From assembly GCF_001570605.1 (NCBI RefSeq), contig NZ_BBXG01000002.1:32549-96548 (forward strand): 64,000 nt of DNA. The letters run 5' to 3'. Below, piece by piece: positions 52,425-61,701 of the stretch. How positions within the stretch are numbered: position 1 is the first letter of the stretch; the number at the start of each line of letters is the position of its first letter. The position numbers were made by a program, and so were the translations under genes. The notes below the pieces were generated by a model that was given only the letters and a program-made list of their open reading frames with translations, had not been told where the DNA came from and ran no database searches. This stretch comes from Herbidospora cretacea. GTDB taxonomy: Bacteria; Actinomycetota; Actinomycetes; Streptosporangiales; Streptosporangiaceae.

Positions 52425-53260
52425 TCACCGGTGACGGGGTTGCGGTCGAGCGCCTCCTCGGTGACCAGGAGGACGAGGGTGCCGGGATCGTCGTGGAACC
52501 GGACGGCCCCCCAGACGTGCCAGTCAGGGCCGGCCTCCTTCCGGATCGGCCCCGTCCCCCAGCCCCCGGGGTTGCCCGGCGGAATGCCGATGACCATGAA
52601 CTCGACGGCCTCCTCCCGCAGCCCGGACAGCACCTCGCCGACGGTCCGACCCTCGATGCCGGGCACGTCCGCGAACCGGAACGGCTCCTCGATCATCCTT
52701 CCGTCGAAGGGCGGTTCCGGCACGAGTTCGCACGCCGCCACCGGCCCCCGGTAGACCAGGGTGCTCACGCTCCCGCCCGCGCCGACGGTGAAGACGATCG
52801 TCTGGTCGGGCTTGAGCAGCTTGCCGTCGATGCGCATCGTGAAGACCGGGCCGTCCTGGGGGAGCGAGTAGAGGCCCGGCGCGGGGTCGAGGACGGTCTC
52901 GCCCCTCGGCTCCCGGCACCAGTGACCGGCCGGCACGCCGTCGACCATGGCCGACACCCCCAGACTGGCCAGATCGGCCCGCAGGCCGCTGACGTCGCCG
53001 AAGTCATGGATCTTGATCCAGACGACGCCGTCGGCGTCCTTGGTGACGGCGTAGGAGGGCGAGCCGGCCTGGAGGAGCGCGACTCCGGCCACCGCGGTCG
53101 CTCCGGCGAGAGCCAGCCCGAGCTGCCTGATCCTGCCGGTCGGCTTCCGCGCGGTGACCTGGGCCAGCAGCGTCCGCGCCCCCGCGCCGGACGCATCGGC
53201 CCCAAGACGGCCGGGTTCGACCCTGGCCAGGGAAGCGATGAGGTGGTCGGTGTCGTTCAC
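52421..53260 (-). CDS. Putative anti-sigma factor, single-pass membrane protein
   Basis: A 279-residue protein: a short cytoplasmic N-terminus, one transmembrane helix (LGLALAGATAVAGVALLQAG, about 47-66) and a long extracytoplasmic domain with no recognised fold. It overlaps the ECF sigma factor gene by four bases (ATGA), the usual layout for a sigma/anti-sigma pair. No classic zinc-binding anti-sigma motif is present, so the assignment rests on context. Confidence 0.65.
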   Translation of the reverse strand: MNDTDHLIASLARVEPGRLGADASGAGARTLLAQVTARKPTGRIRQLGLALAGATAVAGVALLQAGSPSYAVTKDADGVVWIKIHDFGDVSGLRADLASLGVSAMVDGVPAGHWCREPRGETVLDPAPGLYSLPQDGPVFTMRIDGKLLKPDQTIVFTVGAGGSVSTLVYRGPVAACELVPEPPFDGRMIEEPFRFADVPGIEGRTVGEVLSGLREEAVEFMVIGIPPGNPGGWGTGPIRKEAGPDWHVWGAVRFHDDPGTLVLLVTEEALDRNPVTGD

Positions 53261-53763
53261 GGGGACCTTTCCGCCTGGAGGGCTGCCTTGTCGAGGAGGT
53301 CGGAGAAGCGGCGCCGGGCCCGGTGGAGCCGGATGCGGACCGCGTTACGGGAGATGCCGAGGACTGCGGCGATCTCCTCGTGCGACAGGCCCTCCCAGGC
53401 GACCAGGCCCAGGAGCTCCCGGTCATCGGCCCTGAGGGTCGCGAAGATCTCGTGGAGGGCGGTCAGTTCGACCGGGTCGGCGTAGAGGGCGGCCAGGTCG
53501 GCGTCGAGTTCGGCCAGGCGGGACCGCCGCCTCGCCTCGCCCCTGCGATGACCCGCCACGACGCGGCGGGCGATGCCGTACAACCAGAGCAGGGCCTCGT
53601 GGCCGAACGGTAATCGGGCGATCTTCCGCCAGGCGATCTCATAGGTCTCGGCGACCACGTCGGCGGCGTCGTGGGGGTTGGCACAGCGACGGGCGGCGTA
53701 CGCGCTGAGGTGGCCGTATGTCTCGTGGTAGACCTGCTCGAACCGGGCCTGGCGTTCATCCAC
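53257..53763 (-). CDS. ECF-type RNA polymerase sigma factor
   Basis: A 168-residue sigma-70 family factor with region 2 (VYHETYGHLSAYAARRCANPHDAADVVAET) and region 4 (DRELLGLVAWEGLSHEEIAAVLGISRNAVRIRLHRARRRF). It lacks a C-terminal extension. Its partner membrane protein is translationally coupled. Target promoters cannot be read from this window. Confidence 0.9.
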   Translation of the reverse strand: MDERQARFEQVYHETYGHLSAYAARRCANPHDAADVVAETYEIAWRKIARLPFGHEALLWLYGIARRVVAGHRRGEARRRSRLAELDADLAALYADPVELTALHEIFATLRADDRELLGLVAWEGLSHEEIAAVLGISRNAVRIRLHRARRRFSDLLDKAALQAERSP

Positions 53764-54006
53764 GTGCGTCCTTCGTCGGCGGGGCTGGGTACACCCTCTT
53801 CATGCGGGAAAGCGATCCGCCATTTCACTGAGACTGTCGTCGATCCGTACATGCGACGTCAGAGGGCCATATGGCCTGGCTGTCGTAGTAAACGTCACGG
53901 AAAGAGACGGAGAACACCTCGTAAGTAGCAGAATGTGCCATTTCCAAGGGATATGCGGTGGCACCATGCTCTGTGGAGACCATCTCCCCCAAGGAGCAGA
54001 ACACCT

Positions 54007-56457
54007 GTGGCTAATCCCAGAGCACGCCGCCTGATCGCCGCGGCAGGTCTGTCGTTAGCGGTCGTGGCCACCCTCATGACCGCCCCGGCACCCGCGAACG
54101 CCCTTTCGAGCGACGTCGTCATCTCCGGCGTCTACGGTGGTGGCGGTAACTCGGGCGCGATCATCAAGAACGACTACATCGAGCTGGCCAACCTCACCGG
54201 CAGCCCGATCAACGTGTCCGGTTGGAGCGTTCAATACGCCTCTGCCGCAGGTGCCGTCTTCCAGATGACGAACCTGAGTGGAACGATCCCCGCCAACGGG
54301 AGGTACCTGGTCCAGCAGGCGGCGGGCGCCGGCGGCACCCTGAGCCTGCCGACCCCCGACGCCACCGGCTCGATCCCGATGTCCGGCACCTCCGGCGTCG
54401 TCGCGCTGGTCACCGCGCAGATCCCGCTGGTCGGCTGCGGCATCTCCTGCGCGACCGCCCCGAACGTCAAGGACCTCGTCGGCTACGGCGCCACCGCCAA
54501 CGTCGAGACCCTCGCCGCCCCCGGCCTCAGCAACACGACGGCCGCCGCGCGGACCGGCTCGATGATCGACACGGACAACAACTCCGTCGACTTCACCTCC
54601 GGCGTGCCGAAGGCCACCAACTCCGCGGGCACCACGGTCACCGCGGGCGAAGATCCGGGCGGCCCGACCGACCCGACCCCCGGCGCGGTCCGGATCCACG
54701 ACATCCAGGGCTCCGGCCGGATCTCCCCGATCGTCGGCCAGAACGTCACCAACGTGCCCGGCATCGTCACGGCCGTCCGCATCACCGGCAGCTCGCGCGG
54801 CTACTGGTTCCAGGACCCGTCGGCCGACGCCGACCCGCTGACCAGCGAGGGCCTGTTCGTCTTCACCGGCACGACCACTCCGGCGGTCGTCCCCGGCGAC
54901 TCGGTGCTGGCCACCGGCCGCGTCACCGAATACCGTCCCGCGACCGGCTCGCAGTCGCTGACCGAGCTGGGCGGCACCGTCAACACCATCAAGCTGACCA
55001 GCGGCAACGCGCTCCCCGCGCCGGTGCCGGTCAGCCTGCCCGCCGTCTACACCAAGACGGGCTCCCTGGAGGCGCAGCCGCTCGAACCGTCCTCCTACGT
55101 CCTCGACTACCTCGAGGTCCACGAGGGCATGCGGATGACCGTCAACCAGAGCACCAAGCTGGTCAGCCCGGTCAACACCGAGTTCGGCGAGCTCTGGGTG
55201 ACCTTCACCCCGAACCACAACGCCACCCCGCGCGGCGGCCACATCTACCTCGACTACGCCGACAACAACGCCGGCCGCTTCTTCATCCAGTCGCTGCTCG
55301 GCGCCCCCGCCGCCAACGTCGGCTCGACGCTGGCCGCCGGCACCACCGGCGTCATCGACTACCAGAGCTTCGGCGGCTACGTCCTGCAGGCCACCCAGCT
55401 CGGCGCCATCACCGAGGGCGGCCTCAAGCGCCAGAAGGTGACCGCCGCCAAGAAGGCCGGCGACCTGTCGATCGCGACGTACAACGTCGAGAACCTGACC
55501 GTCGGCGACCCGGCCGCCAAGTACGCGCGCCTCGCCGAGGCCGTCGTCACCAACCTCGGCACGCCCGACATCCTGGCCCTCGAAGAGATCCAGGACAACA
55601 ACGGCACCGCCACCGGCGTCGTCGCGGCCGACCAGACCATGGCCAAGTTCATCGCCGCCATCGTCGCGGCCGGCGGCCCGACCTACGACTGGCGCTCGAT
55701 CGACCCCAACGAGGGCACCGACGGCGGCGCCCCCGGCGGCAACATCCGCCAGGTCTTCCTGTTCAACCCGGCCCGCACCACCTTCGTGGACCGTCCGGGC
55801 GGCGACGCCAACACCGCCGTGACCGTGCTGCGCGAGCGTCCGACCAGCAACCAGGTCTACCTGTCGGCCTCGCCCGGCCGCATCAACCCTTCCAGCTCCG
55901 CCTGGGCGTCCAGCCGCAAGCCGCTCGTCGGTGAGTTCCTGTACGACGGCAACAAGCAGCTGTTCGTCATCGCCAACCACTTCAACAGCAAGGGCGGCGA
56001 CCACCCGCACTCGGCGGCCGTCCAGCCGCCGGTCCGCACGAGCGAGGTGCAGCGCGTCGCCCAGGCGACCGAGGTCCGCAACTTCGTCGCCGACCTGGCG
56101 GCCAAGTCGGGCAACCAGGCCCGCGTCGTGGTCCTCGGCGACATCAACGACTACCAGTTCTCGCCCACCCTGGCGACGCTGACCGACAACGGGTCACTGC
56201 TCAAGGCCCTGATCAACGACCTGCCCGCGAACGAGCGGTACAGCTACATCTTCGACGGCAACTCGCAGACGCTGGACCACATCCTGGTGAGCCCGAACAT
56301 CAAGGGCTACGCCTACGGCGTGGTGCACATCAACGCCGAGTTCGCCGACCAGGCCTCCGACCACGACCCGCAGATCCTGCGGATCCTGACGGGGTGCAAC
56401 ACGGAACCGCTGCCCGAGCGGTGCCGTCCCGGCAGCCCGGTCGTGGACGTCGAGTAA
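54007..56457 (+). CDS. Secreted ExeM/NucH-type endonuclease with lamin-tail domain
   Basis: An 816-residue exported enzyme. The signal peptide (LIAAAGLSLAVVATLMTAPAPANA) is followed by a lamin-tail domain (about 35-180; VISGVYGGGGNSGAIIKNDYIELANL), an OB-like middle region, and an endonuclease/exonuclease/phosphatase domain (about 495-800). Catalytic motifs are ATYNVENLT, ALEEIQDNNG, ANHFNSKGGD, VVLGDINDYQFSP, LDHILVS and ASDHDP. It degrades extracellular DNA, for nutrition or biofilm turnover. The GTG at 54007 follows AAGGAG. Confidence 0.9.
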   Translation: MANPRARRLIAAAGLSLAVVATLMTAPAPANALSSDVVISGVYGGGGNSGAIIKNDYIELANLTGSPINVSGWSVQYASAAGAVFQMTNLSGTIPANGRYLVQQAAGAGGTLSLPTPDATGSIPMSGTSGVVALVTAQIPLVGCGISCATAPNVKDLVGYGATANVETLAAPGLSNTTAAARTGSMIDTDNNSVDFTSGVPKATNSAGTTVTAGEDPGGPTDPTPGAVRIHDIQGSGRISPIVGQNVTNVPGIVTAVRITGSSRGYWFQDPSADADPLTSEGLFVFTGTTTPAVVPGDSVLATGRVTEYRPATGSQSLTELGGTVNTIKLTSGNALPAPVPVSLPAVYTKTGSLEAQPLEPSSYVLDYLEVHEGMRMTVNQSTKLVSPVNTEFGELWVTFTPNHNATPRGGHIYLDYADNNAGRFFIQSLLGAPAANVGSTLAAGTTGVIDYQSFGGYVLQATQLGAITEGGLKRQKVTAAKKAGDLSIATYNVENLTVGDPAAKYARLAEAVVTNLGTPDILALEEIQDNNGTATGVVAADQTMAKFIAAIVAAGGPTYDWRSIDPNEGTDGGAPGGNIRQVFLFNPARTTFVDRPGGDANTAVTVLRERPTSNQVYLSASPGRINPSSSAWASSRKPLVGEFLYDGNKQLFVIANHFNSKGGDHPHSAAVQPPVRTSEVQRVAQATEVRNFVADLAAKSGNQARVVVLGDINDYQFSPTLATLTDNGSLLKALINDLPANERYSYIFDGNSQTLDHILVSPNIKGYAYGVVHINAEFADQASDHDPQILRILTGCNTEPLPERCRPGSPVVDVE

Positions 56458-56473
56458 CACCTTGAAGTAAGAA

Positions 56474-56514
56474 GCGCCCGTCCTCTCTGCAGGGGGACGG
56501 GCGTTTCGGTGTTT
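56474..56514 (+). terminator. Rho-independent terminator after the nuclease gene
   Basis: CGCCCGTCC (56475-56483) pairs with GGACGGGCG (56495-56503), followed by TTTCGGTGTTTT. Confidence 0.85.
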
Positions 56515-57010
56515 TACGGGAGGTCTTCGCGGAGGCGACGATAAGGGATATCGGGGCCCATATAGCGGAGCCACTCTTCATCTGTCAGGTTCTTGGTTAA
56601 GCGCGCTATGGACTGTGCAATAAGTGTGCGTGGATTTGCCGCCCATAGACGTACCGATCCGTCCGCACTGGCGTAGCCAAGCGACTTCCATCAGGGCTGA
56701 ACACAACCGACCGCACCACACGATCGTGAGCTAGCTGGGCCAATTGTGATCTCGAGTCGGCATCCCATAACCATGCCGACCTGTCGCTGTCGGCAGTCGC
56801 CAGTCGACGCCCATCAGGGCTGAATGACACCGCTCGCACCTCACCCGAGTGAGGCAACTGGATCAGCTCTGTTCCGGCGTGCGCATCCCATACCCGCTTA
56901 TGTGGCCAAAGCGCTCGTCCTGTCCCTCGGAGGATGAGCACTTTCATCCACGGTTTGGGCCAGCCCATGGCGCCAGAGCTCACTCCGAGAAAGCGCCACC
57001 GTAGCGGTGA
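56514..57010 (-). pseudogene. Frameshifted C-terminal remnant of a WD40-repeat protein
   Basis: The minus strand encodes WD40 units RVWDAHAG, VRAVSFSPDGRRLATADSD and VRSVVFSPDGSRLAT. A one-base deletion near 56675 shifts the frame; in the other frame the repeat continues as ASADGSVRLWAANPRTLIAQ and ends RYMGPDIPYRRLREDLP, the usual tail of WD40 NTPase or kinase fusion proteins. The N-terminal two thirds are missing. It is a decayed fragment of a large conflict- or signalling-type WD40 protein. The stretch 57011-57165 is empty. Confidence 0.7.
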
Positions 57011-57165
57011 GGACCTCGGTGACGATGAGGGAGACTCGGACCAGAGCACGACTTGGCTTCACCTGTTATCCCGCTTGTCTAGCGGAAACATCGGCGGAAG
57101 CGCGTGGTCACACAGGTCGGCTAAGCTCGCCGTCGCCGCATGGAGGCCGGCGAGGTCAGGCAATC

Positions 57166-58248
57166 TCAGTAGCGCACGGAACTCTGGAGCAGGGGCGGGT
57201 AGACGATCGAGGGTTCGCCGTCGACGGTCGTCCCGGCGAACTGGAGCATCGCGCGGGTCTCGCCGTTGACCGCCGCCGGATAGCCCAGCGTGGGGGCCGA
57301 GACCTCGTCCAGGATCTTGATCTGCTCCGGTGCCAAGGTCACGTCGAGCCCGGCGAGGTTGCTCTCCAGGTGGCCGACCCGGCGCGCCCCCACGATCGGC
57401 ACCACCGTCCCGGGGCGGGCGCGGAGCCAGGCCAGCGCGACCGCCGCCGAGGGCGCGCCGACCGAGTCGGCGACCTCGGCCAGGGTGTCGATGACGCGGT
57501 AGTCCTCCTCCGAAGGGCCGCCCACGTAGCTCGTCCGGGCCGAGTCGGTGACCTCCGCGCCGCGCCGGTACTTGCCCGACAGGAAGCCGTTCTTCAAAGG
57601 GCTCCACGGTGTCAGGGCCAGGCCCTGGTCCAGGGCCAGCGGGGCGATCTCGCCCTCCACCGTTCGGGCCAGCAGCGAGTATTCGACCTGGAGGGCGATC
57701 AGGGGAGTCCAGCCCCGGAGCAGCGCCATGGTCTGGGCCTGGGCGATCACCCACGCGGGGGTGTTGGAGAAGCCGATGTAGCGGATCTTCCCGGCGCGCA
57801 CCAGGTCGTCGAGAGTGCGCATCGTCTCGTCGACCGGGGTGTTGCGGTCCCAGTTGTGGAGCCAGTAGAGGTCCAGGTAGTCGGTCTGGAGGCGGCGGAG
57901 GCTCTCGTGGAGCTGGGCGATGATGGCGCCCCGGCCCGCGCCGCCGCCGTTCGGGTCGCCCGGGTGCATGTTGCCGAAGAACTTCGAGGCCACGACCGTG
58001 TGGGACCGCAGGCCCGGTCGCGCCGCGAAGTAGTCGCCGAGGATCTTCTCCGAGTGGCCGTTGCTGTAGAAGTTGGCCGTGTCGACGAAGTTGCCGCCTC
58101 GGTCGAGGTAGGCCGCCAGGATCTTCTCCGACTCCTCGACGTCGCAGCCGGCGGAGCCGGGGTCGTCGCCGAAGGTCATCGCTCCCAGGGCGAAGGGGCT
58201 GACGCGGAGGCCGGAGCGGCCGAGGGTGACGTAGTGGTCGAGCGGCAT
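57166..58248 (-). CDS. Aldo/keto reductase
   Basis: A 360-residue NADPH-dependent oxidoreductase of the AKR superfamily: GLRVSPFALGAMTFG start, catalytic Asp/Tyr in NFVDTANFYSNGHSE, Lys in VVASKFFG, His in LYWLHNWD, and the NADP-binding VPIVGARRVGHLESNL. Length and motifs match the large AKR11/12-type group. The substrate is unknown. Confidence 0.88.
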   Translation of the reverse strand: MPLDHYVTLGRSGLRVSPFALGAMTFGDDPGSAGCDVEESEKILAAYLDRGGNFVDTANFYSNGHSEKILGDYFAARPGLRSHTVVASKFFGNMHPGDPNGGGAGRGAIIAQLHESLRRLQTDYLDLYWLHNWDRNTPVDETMRTLDDLVRAGKIRYIGFSNTPAWVIAQAQTMALLRGWTPLIALQVEYSLLARTVEGEIAPLALDQGLALTPWSPLKNGFLSGKYRRGAEVTDSARTSYVGGPSEEDYRVIDTLAEVADSVGAPSAAVALAWLRARPGTVVPIVGARRVGHLESNLAGLDVTLAPEQIKILDEVSAPTLGYPAAVNGETRAMLQFAGTTVDGEPSIVYPPLLQSSVRY

Positions 58249-58335
58249 GATCGTGCTCCTTTCGGTTCCTCTCCATCGAAGCGCTGAGCTGGGCGTTCAG
58301 ATAGAAGGATCCGATCGACCTCTTGCACGATCCTG

Positions 58336-58794
58336 CTACGGACGGGACCTCAGGCGGATGACCGGCAGTTCCCGGTCGGTCTTCTCCTGGTATTCGGCGA
58401 ACCTGGGCGACCTGGCGACGATCTCCTTCCAGGCCTGCTCGCGTTCGGCTCCGTGGAGCTGGTCGGCGGTGACGTCGTGGGTCTTGCCCGCCAGTTCGAT
58501 TCTGACCTGGTCGGGGTGGGCGGCCAGGTTGTAGTACCACGCCGGGTTGCCCGGAGCGCCCGCCGCCGAGGCGACGATCAACCAGGTTCCGTCGGGGCCG
58601 GGGAACCACCCGACGGGGGTGGAGCGCGGCTGGCCGGTCTTGCGGCCGACGGTCGTGAGGACCAGGGCGTCGAAGCCGCCGAAGGCAGCGCCTCTTCTGC
58701 GGATGCGGCGGGCCATCAGGCGGTTGATCCAGATGAGGAACCGGCCGGTGGGCTGGCGGCTGCCGCGGGTTCCGGCCGGGGTGTCGAAGGCCAT
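58336..58794 (-). CDS. Deazaflavin (F420)-dependent nitroreductase family protein
   Basis: A 152-residue Ddn-like split-barrel protein (DUF385): LVLTTVGRKTGQPRSTPVGWF, LIVASAAGAPGNPAWYYNLAAHPD and the HDVTADQLHGAERE end. The family uses F420 to reduce quinones or nitro compounds. It is divergent from a MarR gene with a palindromic site in between, and probably its target. Confidence 0.85.
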   Translation of the reverse strand: MAFDTPAGTRGSRQPTGRFLIWINRLMARRIRRRGAAFGGFDALVLTTVGRKTGQPRSTPVGWFPGPDGTWLIVASAAGAPGNPAWYYNLAAHPDQVRIELAGKTHDVTADQLHGAEREQAWKEIVARSPRFAEYQEKTDRELPVIRLRSRP

Positions 58795-58805
58795 GTCACA
58801 CCTCA

Positions 58806-58842
58806 ATAGTTAATGGCACGTACTGTACGCAATGTTAACTAT
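58806..58842. promoter_or_regulatory. Probable MarR operator
   Basis: ATAGTTAA (58806-58813) pairs with TTAACTAT (58835-58842), and CGTACTGTACG (58819-58829) sits in the centre as a second near-palindrome. It occupies the gap between the nitroreductase and MarR genes. Confidence 0.6.
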
Positions 58843-58865
58843 ATGCAGCATGTACCGTTGTGTCC

Positions 58866-59285
58866 ATGAACGACGTCGCCATCGGGCTGGTCCAGCTCTC
58901 CGGGCTGGTGCAGGGCCTGTACGCGCGTGTCTCGCAGCGTCACGATCTGACCCCCGTACAGGCGAAACTGCTCTGTGTGCTGCTGGAGGGGCCGCGCGGG
59001 ATGGCCGAGCTGGCCGGATACTTCGGGGTCGAGAAGGCCGCGCTGACCGGGCTGATGGACCGGGCCGAGAAGCGGGGGCTGGCTCAGCGGGAGCCGGTGC
59101 CGGGAAACCGGCGGGCGCTGACGGTGACGCTGACCGAGGAAGGGCGCCGGGCGGCGACGGACTTCTCCACCGACGTCCACGCCGAGCTTGAGGCGCTCGT
59201 GGCCTCGCTGACGCCTGAGGGGCGACGGCATTTCGAGCTGGCCATGGCCGAGATCATCGAACGGTGCGGGGGCAGGGGCTGCTGA
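58866..59285 (+). CDS. MarR-family transcriptional regulator
   Basis: A 139-residue winged-helix repressor with LTPVQAKLLCVLLEG, the recognition part MAELAGYFGVEKAALTGLMDRAEKRGL and the wing NRRALTVTLTEEGRR. It most likely represses the divergent F420 nitroreductase and itself through the intergenic palindrome. An upstream GTG at 58860 is an alternative start; no good ribosome binding site is seen for either. Confidence 0.88.
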   Translation: MNDVAIGLVQLSGLVQGLYARVSQRHDLTPVQAKLLCVLLEGPRGMAELAGYFGVEKAALTGLMDRAEKRGLAQREPVPGNRRALTVTLTEEGRRAATDFSTDVHAELEALVASLTPEGRRHFELAMAEIIERCGGRGC

Positions 59286-59289
59286 GCCC

Positions 59290-59775
59290 TCACTCGTCGC
59301 GGATCTGGGCCAGGCCGGTCGTCAGGTAGTCGACGAAGAACGGGTTGTGCAGGGCGAAGCTCGATCTCCGGGAGCGGATGAGGTCGATCGCGTCGTCGAG
59401 GGCGTACCCGAGGAGGAGCAGGGTCTGGGCCACGACGAGGCCCGAGCGGTTGTAGCCCGCCCTGCACCTGACGAGCACCCGCCGCTCGGCGCGGATCGCG
59501 TCGGCGGCGACGTCGGCCATGGTCAGGACGGTGGCGATCTCGGCCGCGGTGAGCGGGCCGTCGGGGACGTGGCACACCCGGTGGAAGACCGACTCGGGCG
59601 GGCCGTGGCCCTCCAGGGAGATCATGCTGACGACCACGTCGAATTCGTCGGCCACGACCACGGGTGACAGCACCCCGGAGCCGTCATTGCGGAAATGGCC
59701 GCCCATGAACAGGCCGGGGATGATTTCGTGCCACGGTTCTTCGGCGTACGGTGCGCCGTGAATTCTGGGCTCCAT
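59290..59775 (-). CDS. Dual-specificity (tyrosine) protein phosphatase
   Basis: A 161-residue protein with the Cys-x5-Arg phosphatase loop VRCRAGYNRSG (Cys104, Arg110) and a probable general acid Asp72 in CHVPDGPLT. It is smaller than receptor-type PTPs and resembles bacterial DSP-like phosphatases. Targets unknown. It converges on the MarR gene. Confidence 0.8.
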   Translation of the reverse strand: MEPRIHGAPYAEEPWHEIIPGLFMGGHFRNDGSGVLSPVVVADEFDVVVSMISLEGHGPPESVFHRVCHVPDGPLTAAEIATVLTMADVAADAIRAERRVLVRCRAGYNRSGLVVAQTLLLLGYALDDAIDLIRSRRSSFALHNPFFVDYLTTGLAQIRDE

Positions 59776-59805
59776 TCCGCCATTCTGCCGCCAAGGGCCA
59801 CAAAA

Positions 59806-60327
59806 TCAGCGGGGGAACTCCGAGCAGCGGAAAGAGCCGAAATTCTCCCGCTCCCTGCGCACCTCCACCGTGACCGCGTCGGAGTCGATGTTCGAGCGGG
59901 CGGCCAGGGCGGCGGCGGCCGTGCAGGTGAGCTGGCCGAGCCACAGCGTGCGGTCACGCTGGCCGGGCACGGCCTCCCTCGGCGCGGGGACCGGGACGGC
60001 GACCGACGTGGGCAGGTCGACGGTGATGCGGACCTTGGCGTCGTCGGAGGTGACGCGGCCGACGGCGCCGATCCAGGTGTCGAGTTCGGTGCCGAGGCCG
60101 AGGCGGCGTTCCTGCTCGCTCGGGCCGTCGACGAGGAGGTTCAGGGTCTCCTTCAGCGACGGCCACGCCATCGGGCGGGTGACCGCGCGCAGCCGCTGGC
60201 CCGACACGAAGTAGAGCCGCATGCTGGGCTGGAAGCCGCTGGCGGGTTCGCCGCCGTCGTGGACGCCGGTCGGGCTGATGCCGCAGCCGGCCACCAGCAG
60301 GGAGAGCACCAGGAGCACGCGTTTCAT
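59806..60327 (-). CDS. GerMN-domain lipoprotein
   Basis: A 173-residue lipoprotein (lipobox LVAGC, Cys about 15) with one GerMN domain (SMRLYFVSGQRLRAVTR, VDGPSEQERRLGLGTEL, ITVDLPTSVAVP). It overlaps the kinase stop by four bases (ATGA), so it belongs to the same operon. The order regulator-kinase-GerMN lipoprotein resembles MtrAB-LpqB but without the LpqB propeller, and also CseABC. A modulator of the kinase is the likely role. Confidence 0.8.
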   Translation of the reverse strand: MKRVLLVLSLLVAGCGISPTGVHDGGEPASGFQPSMRLYFVSGQRLRAVTRPMAWPSLKETLNLLVDGPSEQERRLGLGTELDTWIGAVGRVTSDDAKVRITVDLPTSVAVPVPAPREAVPGQRDRTLWLGQLTCTAAAALAARSNIDSDAVTVEVRRERENFGSFRCSEFPR

Positions 60328-61691
60328 GAAAGGTTCCTCGGCAGCGTCAGGCGGAACACCGCGCCGCTCCCGGGGCGGTTGCCGGCCTCGATGTCGCCGC
60401 CGTGCAGGCGGGCGTTCTCCAGGGCGATGGCCAGGCCGAGGCCGCTGCCGTCGGATCTCGTGCGGGCGGCGTCGGCCTTGGAGAAGCGGTCGAAGACGTG
60501 GGGGAGCAGGTCGGGGGCGATGCCGGGGCCCGAGTCGGCGACCTCGATGACGACGTCTCCCGTCAGCGCGACCGTCACGGGCTTGGCGCCGTGTTTCAGC
60601 GCGTTGCCGACCAGGTTGGCCATGATGACGTCGAAGCGGCGCGGGTCGAGGCCGATCCGGACGCCCGGGTCGATGTCCACGGTGACGTCGGAGGTCCAGC
60701 CCCGGGTACGCAGGCTCGCCGCCACCGCCTCCGCGACGTCCACGTCGTCGACGACGAGCCCGACCGCGCCCGCGTCGAAGCGGGAGATCTCCATCAGGTC
60801 CTCCACGAGTTTCACCAGGCGGCCGACCTCCAGGTTCAGCAGGCGGGCCGCCTCCGGGAGGTCGCCGTCGAGGCGGCCGGCCTCCTCCTCGATGACGTCG
60901 GCCATGGCGAGGATCGAGGCCAGCGGGGTGCGCAGTTCGTGGGAGACGTCGGCGACGAACCGGCGGGCGTTGCCCACGCTGGTCTCCAGGGCGGCGGCGG
61001 TGGCGTTGAAGGTCTGGACGAGCCGGGCCAGTTCGTCCCGCCCGGTGGCCTTGAGCCGGGTGTCGAGTTCCCCGGCGCCCAATCGGCGGGCGGCGCGGTC
61101 GAGGTCGCGTACCGGCCTGAGCACTCCACCGGCGGCGACCAGCGCGAACAGCACGGCCAGCAGCAGCACGGGCAGGACGCCGTTGCGCGCGGCGGCGACC
61201 AGCGCCTCCTGGTCGGCGGCCTCGGCGTGGAGCGAGGAGATCAGGTAGACCTCGACGCCCGACGGTGTCCCCTCACGGCGGAGCAGCACGGGCGTGCCCA
61301 CCACCAGGTAGGGATCGCCGTCGTGGACGACCCGCTGGTAGACCAGCCGCTGTTCGGCGGTGACGCGACGGCGCAGGTCGGGGCCGAGGGGCGCGGTTCC
61401 GTCGCCGGACGCGATCAGGCCCGAGTCGCCGTAGACGGCCACCCCGGTCGCGTCGAGGAACGCGGGGGCGACGCCGTTGGCCAGCTGCTGGAGCGCGGCC
61501 CGCGACGGCGGGTGCTGCATGTTCTCGGTCAGGGTCGACACGCGGAGCCGGAACTCGTTGACGACCGACCATTCGGTCCGGGTCAGCATGAGGTCGCGGG
61601 CCTGCTTGTAGACCAGCCCGGCCGCCGTCAGCGCGCTCAACCCGGCGAGCACCGCGAACACCACGACCAGCCGGGCGCGCAGACCCCTCAC
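60324..61691 (-). CDS. Membrane sensor histidine kinase (EnvZ/PhoR type)
   Basis: A 455-residue kinase: transmembrane helix near 7-30, an extracellular sensor of about 150 residues, a second helix, then HAMP, HisKA with His about 251 in VADVSHELRTPLASI, and HATPase (VGNALKHGAKPV, DSGPGIAPDLLPHVFDRF, GSGLGLAIALENARLHGG). The GTG start at 61691 is 10 bases after the response regulator stop. Confidence 0.9.
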   Translation of the reverse strand: MRGLRARLVVVFAVLAGLSALTAAGLVYKQARDLMLTRTEWSVVNEFRLRVSTLTENMQHPPSRAALQQLANGVAPAFLDATGVAVYGDSGLIASGDGTAPLGPDLRRRVTAEQRLVYQRVVHDGDPYLVVGTPVLLRREGTPSGVEVYLISSLHAEAADQEALVAAARNGVLPVLLLAVLFALVAAGGVLRPVRDLDRAARRLGAGELDTRLKATGRDELARLVQTFNATAAALETSVGNARRFVADVSHELRTPLASILAMADVIEEEAGRLDGDLPEAARLLNLEVGRLVKLVEDLMEISRFDAGAVGLVVDDVDVAEAVAASLRTRGWTSDVTVDIDPGVRIGLDPRRFDVIMANLVGNALKHGAKPVTVALTGDVVIEVADSGPGIAPDLLPHVFDRFSKADAARTRSDGSGLGLAIALENARLHGGDIEAGNRPGSGAVFRLTLPRNLS

Positions 61692-61701
61692 AGTGACTCG
61701 A

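Noticed and set aside
54055-56010. 651-codon minus-strand frame over the secreted nuclease
   Set aside because: Antisense shadow with Gly/Arg/Val bias; the plus-strand frame has all nuclease motifs.
56606-57049. 147-codon WD40 frame as an intact gene
   Set aside because: The repeats continue in another frame after a one-base deletion and the N-terminal part is missing, so it is called a pseudogene.
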